From CAWDLX01 sp046728155 (GTDB lineage: Bacteria; Actinomycetota; Actinomycetes; Mycobacteriales; Micromonosporaceae): a stretch of DNA of 18,514 nt. Position 1 is the stretch's first letter. Each line of letters begins with the position of its first letter. Of this stretch, positions 6,302 through 12,339 are shown one piece after another. The DNA lies in the NCBI GenBank assembly GCA_046728155.1, contig JBKPDY010000064.1, positions 1 to 18,514 on the forward strand, written 5' to 3'. The position numbers and the translations under genes are program-made. The notes below the pieces were generated by a model. That model was not told the DNA's origin. It did not search any database and was given only the letters and a program-made list of their open reading frames with translations.

Positions 6302-7345
6302 ATGACCGCGCCCCGCCTGGTACGCAGGACCGAGGAACTCGACCGCAACCTCGCACTGGAGCTGGTACGGGTGACGGAAGCCGCGGCCATGGCGGCGGGT
6401 CGGTGGGTCGGCCGGGGCGACAAGGAGGGTGGTGACGGGGCGGCGGTCGACGCCATGCGCCGTCTGATCAACTCCCTGCCGATGCGGGGTGTGGTCGTCA
6501 TCGGGGAGGGCGAGAAGGACAACGCGCCGATGCTGTACAACGGCGAGCACGTCGGCGACTGGAAGGGCGGACCCGAGGTCGATGTCGCGGTCGACCCGAT
6601 CGACGGCACGACCCTGATGAGCAAGGGCATGCCGAATGCGATCGCGGTGCTGGCCGTGGCCGAGCGGGGCGCCATGTTCGACCCGTCGGCCGTCTTCTAC
6701 ATGGAGAAGATCGCCGTCGGACCCGAGTGCGCTGACGTGATCGAGCTCGATGCGGGCATCACCGAGAACCTCCACCGCATCGCCAAGGTCAAGCGGTCCA
6801 GCGTCTCCGAGCTGACGGTCTGCATCCTCGACCGGCCACGCCACGCCGACCTCGTCAAGGAGGTGCGTGACACCGGCGCCAGAATCCGTTTCATCAGCGA
6901 TGGCGACATCGCCGGGGCGATCTACGCCGCCCGTGAACAGTCCGATGTGGACGTTCTCGTCGGTATCGGCGGTACCCCCGAGGGGATCGTGGCCGCCTGC
7001 GCGCTCAAGTGCATCGGCGGCGCCATCCAGGCCAAGCTCTGGCCGCGCGACGAGGCCGAACGCGAGAAGGCCCAGGCGGCGGGACATGAGCTGGAGCGCG
7101 TCCTGTACACCAACGATCTCGTACGCGGGGACAACGCCTTCTTCGCCGCGACCGGAGTGACCACCGGTGACCTTCTGCGCGGGGTCCGCTACCGTGGCGG
7201 CGGCGCCTACACCCAGTCGATCGTGATGCGCTCCAAGAGCGGAACGATCCGGGTCATCGACTCCTACCACCGGTTGGCGAAGTTGCGCGCATACTCCCTC
7301 GTGGACTTCGGCGGGGACGAGAGCGACGACGAGCCCGGCGTCTGA
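6302..7345 (+). CDS. glpX: Class II fructose-1,6-bisphosphatase
   Basis: GlpX hydrolyses fructose 1,6-bisphosphate to fructose 6-phosphate, the committed gluconeogenic step. It is cytosolic and metal dependent. The 347-residue product has the class II metal-binding and phosphatase motifs: IGEGEKDNAPML (67-78), VDPIDGTTLMSKGMPNAIAV (97-116) and GIGGTPEGIVAACALK further on. The length matches the family. The ATG at 6302 has GGAGG at 6291-6295, 6 nt away; the open frame upstream (from 6086) lies over the divergent DUF4245 gene and is not used. Its M. tuberculosis counterpart Rv1099c is the essential gluconeogenic FBPase. pckG, 8 kb away in this window, supplies the other gluconeogenic step. A weak -10 (TATCCT, 6252-6257) is the only promoter candidate I see. 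Confidence 0.95.
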   Translation: MTAPRLVRRTEELDRNLALELVRVTEAAAMAAGRWVGRGDKEGGDGAAVDAMRRLINSLPMRGVVVIGEGEKDNAPMLYNGEHVGDWKGGPEVDVAVDPIDGTTLMSKGMPNAIAVLAVAERGAMFDPSAVFYMEKIAVGPECADVIELDAGITENLHRIAKVKRSSVSELTVCILDRPRHADLVKEVRDTGARIRFISDGDIAGAIYAAREQSDVDVLVGIGGTPEGIVAACALKCIGGAIQAKLWPRDEAEREKAQAAGHELERVLYTNDLVRGDNAFFAATGVTTGDLLRGVRYRGGGAYTQSIVMRSKSGTIRVIDSYHRLAKLRAYSLVDFGGDESDDEPGV

Positions 7346-7712
7346 CGCGGTTTCCGCCGGGAGCTTTGCCCCACACATCCGCAACACCGCCCATGACCAG
7401 AGGGCATCCCTTCGTCCACATGCGGGAGCCCAGGGCAAGGATCGCTGTCTACACACCAAGCCCTCCGTCGCTTGGAGATGCCGCGCAGCCGGTCAGACGC
7501 GACACCGAGGGTCCACCTAGCCGGGGCGGCGCGCGATGCCGAACTCCGATCATGAGATCACCGGATCGACAGGCCGCCTGCTTGATCTGTTTCCTCCGCG
7601 AAAACGCGCAGAATCCTTGAGGTTCTCGCGGAAGAAACGGATCTTCGACGCGAGGCCGAAACCCTGCGCCCGACGAGACCGGACCTGCGATTCCACGACT
7701 GTGGGAGAACCG
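7346..7712. other. Non-coding gap between convergent genes
   Basis: This 367-nt interval separates glpX from the epimerase-like gene. I find no credible gene: open frames here have no domain and no ribosome binding site. It contains a small perfect hairpin, CCAAGC...GCTTGG (about 7457-7476), and the long inverted repeat listed at 7584-7643. It marks the border between conserved core genes and a more accessory set. Confidence 0.6.
7584..7643. repeat. Long imperfect inverted repeat (22-nt arms, 16-nt loop)
   Basis: The arms 7584-7605 and 7622-7643 are complementary at 19 of 22 positions (GATCTGTTTCCTCCGCG against the complement of CGCGGAAGAAACGGATC and flanks). One of the three mismatches could be a G-U pair in RNA. 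The loop is about 16 nt. No T-run follows on either strand. It lies between two convergent genes, so it may act as a bidirectional terminator, or it may be a copy of a dispersed palindromic repeat. The sequence alone does not decide. Confidence 0.75.
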
Positions 7713-8612
7713 CTAGAGCATCGACCGCAGAGCCTCATCGACGCTCGAAGGCCTCAGATCGAACGCTTTCTCCGCCGCGGACGAATCGATGATGAACGGC
7801 CGCTCGAACTGGTATCGAACCTTGACGAACTCGCGCGCCTCCGGCGAGAAGAGGCCGGCCGCTCGCAGCACGAGGTTGGGCATCCGCCGCAGTCGTGGCT
7901 CCGGCGCGCCGGCCATCTGCGCGTACGCGCTCGCCACCTCCCGCAACGTCCGCGCCGGTGCGGTCGGCACGTGCCAGGCCCGGCCCCACGCCTCTTCCCG
8001 GGTACCCAGAACCGCGAGCAGACGGCCAGCGTCCACTGTGTACGTGAGGCTGTGCGGAACGTCCACATTGGCCGGTACGGTCACCGTGCGACCACGGCGC
8101 ACGGCGGGCAGGATCATGTCGGTGACGAGCGAGCGCCCGCCGGGGCCGAGGAAGTCGCTGGCCCGTGCTTCGGCGACGCGAACACTTCCAGACTGGTGCG
8201 CGGCGAGCATCTGCTCCCACATCCGCGCCCGTACAGCCGTCTTCGGCGTCGTGGGTGCCATCGGCAGATCCTCGGTCATCGGGCGGTCGACCGGCCCGTA
8301 TCCGTACAGGTTGCTCATCGCGACCAGGACGGCTTCGTTGCGCTCGGCCGAGGCAAGCAGAGCCTGGGCCAACGGCGGCCAGTCGATCAGCCATCGGTGA
8401 TATTGAGGATTCGCGCAGTTGTAGACAGCGGCGGCACCACGGACGAGCTCGGTGAGACGCTCGGCATCCGTGGCATCTGCGGCGATCCGCTCCACGTCGT
8501 CCGGACCGCTGCCGGAGCGCGTGATGACCCGCACCCGGTGGCCGTCCGCGAGGAGCTGACGGGCGGTGCTGGTTCCGATGGGGCCGGCGCCGACGATGAC
8601 GTGCAGGGCCAT
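7713..8612 (-). CDS. NAD(P)-dependent epimerase/dehydratase-like protein
   Basis: A 299-residue Rossmann-fold protein of the extended short-chain dehydrogenase/epimerase superfamily. The dinucleotide motif GAGPIG (8-13) lies in the first beta-alpha-beta unit, followed by an ITRSGSGPDD turn and an AVYNCANPQYHRW segment that would face the nicotinamide. The classical Tyr-x-x-x-Lys pair is missing: after SNLYGYGPVDRP (Tyr103, Tyr105) the expected Lys is absent, and KTAVRARMW follows instead. Substrate and reaction are unknown, and it may be a reductase-like binder and not an epimerase. The ATG at 8612 has an excellent SD (GGAGG, 4-5 nt away), which rules out the longer frame to 8654. It is divergent from the tetR-like gene and probably its regulatory target through the operator at 8635-8655. 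Confidence 0.87.
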   Translation of the reverse strand: MALHVIVGAGPIGTSTARQLLADGHRVRVITRSGSGPDDVERIAADATDAERLTELVRGAAAVYNCANPQYHRWLIDWPPLAQALLASAERNEAVLVAMSNLYGYGPVDRPMTEDLPMAPTTPKTAVRARMWEQMLAAHQSGSVRVAEARASDFLGPGGRSLVTDMILPAVRRGRTVTVPANVDVPHSLTYTVDAGRLLAVLGTREEAWGRAWHVPTAPARTLREVASAYAQMAGAPEPRLRRMPNLVLRAAGLFSPEAREFVKVRYQFERPFIIDSSAAEKAFDLRPSSVDEALRSML

Positions 8613-8634
8613 GATCCCTCCTGTAGTGCTCCAA

Positions 8635-8655
8635 TTAGAGAGCGGCGCTCTCAAT
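8635..8655. promoter_or_regulatory. Palindromic operator, probably for the TetR regulator
   Basis: GAGAGC-GGC-GCTCTC (8638-8652) is a perfect 6+3+6 inverted repeat, flanked by ATTA on one side and AAT on the other that nearly extend it. It lies 26 nt before the epimerase-like start and 80 nt before the tetR start. TetR-family proteins of actinobacteria commonly bind such GAGAGC/GCTCTC-type palindromes in divergent promoters. TAGTAT (8662-8667) could be the -10 for tetR, so binding here would block both promoters. Binding by this particular TetR is inferred from position. Confidence 0.72.
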
Positions 8656-8731
8656 GGTGACTAGTATCGTCGATCAGATTGGCGATGCGTGTCAAGAGCA
8701 TTGCTCTGGAAAATGTGCGACACTGACGTTC

Positions 8732-9445
8732 ATGGCAGACGGACAACCTGGTCGTGCATCGTCGTTGCGGGCACGCGTCCGTGCCGAGATGAGCGACGAG
8801 ATCAAGCAAACGGCCCGTCGACACCTCGCTTCGAAGGGCGCGTCCAGCCTGTCGCTGCGAGCCGTCGCGCGCGAGTTGGGCATGGTCTCCTCCGCGGTGT
8901 ACCGGTACTTTCCCAGCCGGGATGACCTGCTCACCGCCCTCATCCTGGACGCGTACAACGCAGTGGGCGAGGCGGCTGAGAGGGCGGACGGGGCGGTGCG
9001 CCGCGCCGATCTGGTCGGACGGCTCGAGGCGATCTGCCACGCCGTCCGGGACTGGGCACTCGGCCGCCCCCACGAATTCGCGCTCACGTTCGGCAGCCCG
9101 GTGCCCGGGTATGCCGCGCCCCAGGACACGGTCGGACCGGCGAACCGGGTGCCGACCGTGCTCGCCGCCGTCCTCGTTGACGGCGTCGGCGCCGGAATCA
9201 TCCGCCCCAACCCGGGCGACTGGTTGCCGCCGGCCGTCCACGCCGACATGGCTCGCATCGTCGCCGAGTTCTTTCCGGGCCTGCCTCCAGCCGTACTGGC
9301 CCGCGGCATGCTGGTCTACACCCACCTCTTCGGAGCGGTGAGCTTCGAGATCTTCGGCCGCCTCAACGGGGTGATCGAGGAACGCCGGGCCTGGTTCGAC
9401 CACCAGGTCCAGGCGATGGGCCGTCTTGTCGGACTCCGTCCGTAG
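8732..9445 (+). CDS. TetR/AcrR-family transcriptional regulator
   Basis: A 237-residue one-component repressor. The N-terminal DNA-binding domain covers about residues 14-65 (VRAEMSDEIKQTARRHLAS), with the helix-turn-helix LSLRAVARELGMVSSAVYRY (40-59) and FPSRDDLLTALI after it. The C-terminal ligand domain (about 80-237) resembles the TetR C-terminal group carrying a WHG-type motif, here less obvious (TFGSPVPGYAAP). The ligand is unknown. The ATG at 8732 is chosen because the sequence between the operator and this codon is less GC-rich than coding DNA, and the extra upstream residues match nothing. There is no clear SD. It is divergent from the epimerase-like gene with the palindrome between them, so autoregulation and control of that gene are likely. 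The GNAT gene starts 10 nt after its stop. Confidence 0.9.
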   Translation: MADGQPGRASSLRARVRAEMSDEIKQTARRHLASKGASSLSLRAVARELGMVSSAVYRYFPSRDDLLTALILDAYNAVGEAAERADGAVRRADLVGRLEAICHAVRDWALGRPHEFALTFGSPVPGYAAPQDTVGPANRVPTVLAAVLVDGVGAGIIRPNPGDWLPPAVHADMARIVAEFFPGLPPAVLARGMLVYTHLFGAVSFEIFGRLNGVIEERRAWFDHQVQAMGRLVGLRP

Positions 9446-9458
9446 AGTCCGCCCCATG
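9443..9458 (+). promoter_or_regulatory. Possible leaderless promoter: -10 TAGAGT before ATG 9456
   Basis: TAGAGT (9443-9448) stands 7 nt before the ATG of the acetyltransferase gene and includes the TAG stop of tetR. There is no Shine-Dalgarno in front of that ATG. Either the GNAT gene has its own leaderless transcript, or it is translated by reinitiation after tetR. Confidence 0.35.
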
Positions 9459-10112
9459 ACGAGCGATCTGTCGGTGCATCCGGTGACCAGGGACCGACTG
9501 GACGACCTGACGACCCTGTTCGGCGCGACGAAGACGACCAGCGGCTGCTTCTGCATGTGGAACATCAGCCCGACCAAGCAGTGCCAGGCGGGCTGGTCCG
9601 GCGGCAACCGGGAGGCCTTCACCACGCTGGCGGCGACGCAGCCCCAACCGATGGGTGTTCTCGCCTACCGCGGCGACGAGCCGGTCGGCTGGGCCGCCGC
9701 TGGGCCGAGATCGCGGTATGCGCGACTGCTGGGCACGCCCCTGCTCGCCGCCCGCGACCCGAGCGAGGACGCGTCGACCTGGATCGTCACCTGCTTCTTC
9801 GTTCGCCGCGACGCGCGCCGGGCCGGTGTCACGCGAGCGCTCCTGCAGGCTGCGGTAACGCTCGCGCGGCAGAGCCGGGCGATGGCGATCGAAGCCGTGC
9901 CACTCGCCGGTGACGAGCGGCATCCCGCCGGCGAGGCGTTCCACGGCGTCGAACCGCTGTTCGCCGGTTGCGGTTTCACGGTGGCGGCGCGACCATCCCC
10001 GACGCGGGTGGTCATGCGCCTCGACCTTCGGCCCGGGGTGGCGCGGATGTCTGCCGGACGCGGGGCGCGGCGGAGTCGAGGACAGCCGGCTCAGCCGTTG
10101 TCGGAGGAGTGA
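9456..10112 (+). CDS. GNAT-family N-acetyltransferase
   Basis: A 218-residue member of the GCN5-related acyltransferase superfamily, which transfers an acyl group from acyl-CoA to an amine. Substrate unknown. Visible landmarks are a Cys-rich GCFCMWN (30-36) and GNREAF after it (starting in GGNREAF, 49-55), PMGVLAYRGDEPVGWAA (65-81), and the core strand and CoA loop WIVTCFFVRRDARRAGVTRA (109-128), where RRAGV takes the place of the usual Q/R-x-x-G-x-G/A. The Cys-x-Cys-Met plus NR pattern is typical of one actinobacterial GNAT subgroup. The ATG at 9456 gives the normal N-terminus; a TTG at 9426 is an alternative. The C-terminal 25 residues are Arg-rich and look like a recent extension. It overlaps the convergent reductase gene by 22 nt at the stops. 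Confidence 0.87.
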   Translation: MTSDLSVHPVTRDRLDDLTTLFGATKTTSGCFCMWNISPTKQCQAGWSGGNREAFTTLAATQPQPMGVLAYRGDEPVGWAAAGPRSRYARLLGTPLLAARDPSEDASTWIVTCFFVRRDARRAGVTRALLQAAVTLARQSRAMAIEAVPLAGDERHPAGEAFHGVEPLFAGCGFTVAARPSPTRVVMRLDLRPGVARMSAGRGARRSRGQPAQPLSEE

Positions 10113-11062
10113 CCGGGGAACAGGTGCGCCGTCGGGTCGATCGCCACGGCCGCGTTGTTTACCGCGACCGCCGCCTCCCCGAACCCGGTCGCGATCAGTC
10201 GGACCTTACCGGGGTACTCGGAGATGTCGCCGGCGGCGAAGATGCGCGGCAGGTTCGTCGCAGTCGTGGTGTCGACCAGGATGTGCCGCTTGTCCAGCGC
10301 CAACCCCCATTCGGCCAACGGTCCGAGGTCGGCGGTGAATCCCAGAGCGGCCACGATCGTGTCCGCGGGCATTTTGCGTGGTTGCCCTCCCCTGACGACG
10401 ACCTCGCACCCGGTCACCCGGCCATCGCCGAAGATCTGGGTCACTTCGGCATTGACGATGATCTCGACGGGCGCCTCCTTCACCCGGGCCACGGTGTGGG
10501 CGTGGGCCCGGAACTTGTCCCGGCGGTGAATCAACGTCACCGATTTGGCCAACGGGTGCAGCGCGAGCGCCCAGTCGAACGCGGAGTCACCACCCCCGAC
10601 GATGACCACATCATGCCCCTCCAACTCGTGCAGGTGCTTGACGAAGAACAGCACGCCCTCGCCGGCGAAGGCGTCCGCGGCCGGCAGCGGTCGGGACGTG
10701 AAGCTGCCGAGGCCACCGGTGATAATGACCGCGCCGCATCGAAGCGATGCCCCGTCGGAGAGGGTCAGGATCGGTCGCCCCTCTTCGTCGTAGGCGAGCT
10801 TTTCGGCCCGGACTCCCAGCAGGTACGTCGGCTGGAATTGCGCCGCCTGCTCGACCAGGTTCGCCACCAGGTCGCGGCCCTTGATGCTCAGGAAGCCGGC
10901 GACATCGAAGATCGCCTTCTCCGGGTACATCGCGGTGACCTGGCCGCCCGGCTCCGGCAGGGCGTCGATGATGGCCGTGGAGAGACCACGGAAGCCCGCG
11001 TAGTAGGCCGCGTACAGCCCGGTCGGGCCGGCTCCCACGATGGCGAGATCGACGTCGGCCAT
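10091..11062 (-). CDS. Ferredoxin--NADP+ reductase, thioredoxin-reductase-like type
   Basis: A 323-residue FAD/NAD(P)H flavoprotein of the YumC/type-2 ferredoxin-NADP reductase family, which exchanges electrons between NADPH and ferredoxin. The FAD motif GAGPTG (10-15), EPGGQVTAMYPEKAIFDVAG (37-56), the NADP motif VGGGDSAFDWAL (155-166), HRRDKFRAH (179-187) and the second FAD motif AAGDISEYPGKVRLIATGFG are all present. The Cys-x-x-Cys of true thioredoxin reductases is absent from the NADP domain, which decides the subfamily. The C-terminus (HLFPGHSSDNG) provides the short extension that packs on the flavin in this group. The ATG at 11062 has AGGAG 7 nt upstream. Its partner ferredoxin is not in the window. 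It lies at the end of the long minus-strand run, behind a decayed repeat copy. Confidence 0.92.
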   Translation of the reverse strand: MADVDLAIVGAGPTGLYAAYYAGFRGLSTAIIDALPEPGGQVTAMYPEKAIFDVAGFLSIKGRDLVANLVEQAAQFQPTYLLGVRAEKLAYDEEGRPILTLSDGASLRCGAVIITGGLGSFTSRPLPAADAFAGEGVLFFVKHLHELEGHDVVIVGGGDSAFDWALALHPLAKSVTLIHRRDKFRAHAHTVARVKEAPVEIIVNAEVTQIFGDGRVTGCEVVVRGGQPRKMPADTIVAALGFTADLGPLAEWGLALDKRHILVDTTTATNLPRIFAAGDISEYPGKVRLIATGFGEAAVAVNNAAVAIDPTAHLFPGHSSDNG

Positions 11063-11148
11063 GCACGCTCCTGGATCAAGTGGAGAACCTGTACTGCCAG
11101 CCTAGGCGAATGGTACCGGCGGCTGTGCGCTACCTGGCCACGACCGCG

Positions 11149-11186
11149 CTGCGGTGCTCGCTGACGCTCGCTCCTCGCGCTCGCTC
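11149..11186 (-). repeat. Repeat element copy B3, abutting the transglycosylase stop
   Basis: These 38 nt match the two repeat copies beyond pckG (15351-15388 and 15413-15450) at 36 of 38 positions, in the same orientation relative to transcription. On the minus strand the element starts at the first base after the TAA of the transglycosylase gene, with no gap. It carries GAGGAG followed by CGAGC, but the initiator is GTC, not the GTG found in the other copies, so the micro-ORF start seems lost. Confidence 0.85.
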
Positions 11187-12128
11187 TTAGTACCAGCCGG
11201 TGGATTGCGAGTGCGCCCACGCGGTGCAAGGCGTGCCGTAGCGCGTCGTGATGTAGTTCAGGCCCCACTTGATCTGCGGGACCGGGTTGGTGCGCCAGTC
11301 CGACCCGTACACGGCCATCCTGTCGCCGGGCAGCGCCTGTGGGATCCCGTACGCCCCGGAGGAAGCGTTCTGCGCATTGGTACGCCAGTGGCTTTCCTTG
11401 GTCCACAGCTGGTCGAGACAGGGCATCTGGTCGATGTTGAACCCGACGTCGAGCAGCAGACCGCAGCCGATCTGGCGATTACCGGTGAAGTCCATGCACG
11501 AGGAGGGCACCGGGTAGGGCGGGCGCGGGCTGGACCGCGTCGCCGGGGACTCCCGGCTCGCCGCCTGGTTCGCCCGGCTCGCCTGGGCGGCCGCGGCCTT
11601 CGCGGCTGCACCCGCCTTGGCCTGGGCGCTCGCCGCTGCCTGGGCAAGGAGCGGGTCGGCGCTGGGCGTCGGTGTATCGGGTCCGGGCGCCGAGGCGCTC
11701 GCGGCGACTGAGCGGTGGTCGTGGCGCCCGAAACCGAGGTACGCGCCGGCGAGCGTGCCGACGACGAGGACGAAGACGCCCACGACCCGGAAGACGTGGT
11801 TCGGCTTGCGGTGGGCTGCGACGCCGGCTCCAGGCCGGGTGCGGCTACGGACTTTGACCGGTCGCTGCTGCACGCCGTCCGGACGCGGGCCGTCAGGCCG
11901 TCGGCGCGGCTGTGGCGGCCGCAGGTCATCCCGGAGCGGCCACGGTGTGCCGGTCGTCCGGGTGTCGAGCTGCGCCGCCGGCCGCGATCGGGACGCCCGT
12001 GATGGCACGGCGTGGGCAGTCGACGACTCGGTCTCGTGGCGGGTTTGGGGATTGCGGGGGTGCCGAGGTCGAGCGTCGTCATACGGCATTGCGCTGCGCG
12101 GCTCGGTGGCCCGTCGTGGGCGACCCAC
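11187..12128 (-). CDS. Lytic transglycosylase, membrane-anchored (SLT-like)
   Basis: A 313-residue cell-wall hydrolase that probably cleaves the glycan strands of peptidoglycan. The first 110 residues are a long Arg/Pro-rich cytoplasmic or disordered stretch, followed by a single membrane anchor (about 112-132, VFRVVGVFVLVVGTLAGAYL), an Ala/Lys/Ser-rich linker with Ala-Ala-Ala-Lys repeats, and the catalytic domain. The domain has CLDQLWTKESHW (237-248) with the catalytic Glu245, SSGAYGIPQALPG, GSDWRTNPVPQIKWGLNYI and a terminal AWAHSQSTGWY. This is the standard actinobacterial SLT-like pattern, complete to the last residue. Four Cys in the domain could form disulfides. The start is uncertain: GTG 12128 has only a weak AAGGGA upstream, and ATG 12089 is the alternative. 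It follows phoH on the same strand, and the interval holds a hairpin and a Crp-like site. Confidence 0.9.
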   Translation of the reverse strand: MGRPRRATEPRSAMPYDDARPRHPRNPQTRHETESSTAHAVPSRASRSRPAAQLDTRTTGTPWPLRDDLRPPQPRRRPDGPRPDGVQQRPVKVRSRTRPGAGVAAHRKPNHVFRVVGVFVLVVGTLAGAYLGFGRHDHRSVAASASAPGPDTPTPSADPLLAQAAASAQAKAGAAAKAAAAQASRANQAASRESPATRSSPRPPYPVPSSCMDFTGNRQIGCGLLLDVGFNIDQMPCLDQLWTKESHWRTNAQNASSGAYGIPQALPGDRMAVYGSDWRTNPVPQIKWGLNYITTRYGTPCTAWAHSQSTGWY

Positions 12129-12240
12129 GAAGAAATTCCCTTCGCCGGGGGCAAGGATGCGATCCGGCGGGATCGCCGTCCGTCACGACGGTCTGCGCCG
12201 CATCGCCGGCCTGGCCGCCGCAGTTCCGGCGCCATGCCAA

Positions 12241-12270
12241 GAGCCCACCTTGGGGCACCGAGGTGGGCTC
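12241..12270 (-). terminator. Strong hairpin, probable terminator after phoH
   Basis: GAGCCCACCT (12241-12250) and AGGTGGGCTC (12261-12270) form a perfect 10-bp stem around a 10-nt loop. It lies 70 nt beyond the phoH stop on the minus strand. There is no proper U-tract (TTGG follows on that strand), as is common in high-GC actinobacteria. It would also sit in the 5' region of the transglycosylase transcript if that starts near 12300, where it could instead act as a leader structure. Confidence 0.6.
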
Positions 12271-12290
12271 AGCACGTTCAACTCACCGTC

Positions 12291-12320
12291 TTGTGACACA
12301 ACCCACAGTATAAATGTGGG
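12291..12320 (-). promoter_or_regulatory. Crp-like site and overlapping hairpin/-10 before the transglycosylase gene
   Basis: TGTGACACAACCCACA (12292-12307) differs by one base from TGTGA-N6-TCACA and fits the mycobacterial CRP pattern GTGNNANNNNNCACA exactly (12293-12307). It contains the palindrome TTGTGACACAA (12291-12301). Next to it, CCCACA and TGTGGG (12302-12307, 12315-12320) form a 6-bp inverted repeat whose loop supplies TATACT on the minus strand (12312 down to 12307), a good -10. A regulator bound here would overlap the promoter. Binding is predicted by pattern only. Confidence 0.45.
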
Positions 12321-12339
12321 CATATGTGATCGATACCGG

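Noticed and set aside
11258..12235. 325-codon frame overlapping the transglycosylase gene on the same strand
   Set aside because: It is a different frame of the same DNA with an Arg/Pro/Ser-rich product. The true frame has the full SLT-like domain and terminal motif.
12129..12240. ydaO-type cyclic di-AMP riboswitch before the transglycosylase gene
   Set aside because: Such riboswitches often precede actinobacterial wall-hydrolase genes, so I looked, but the conserved motifs are not present.
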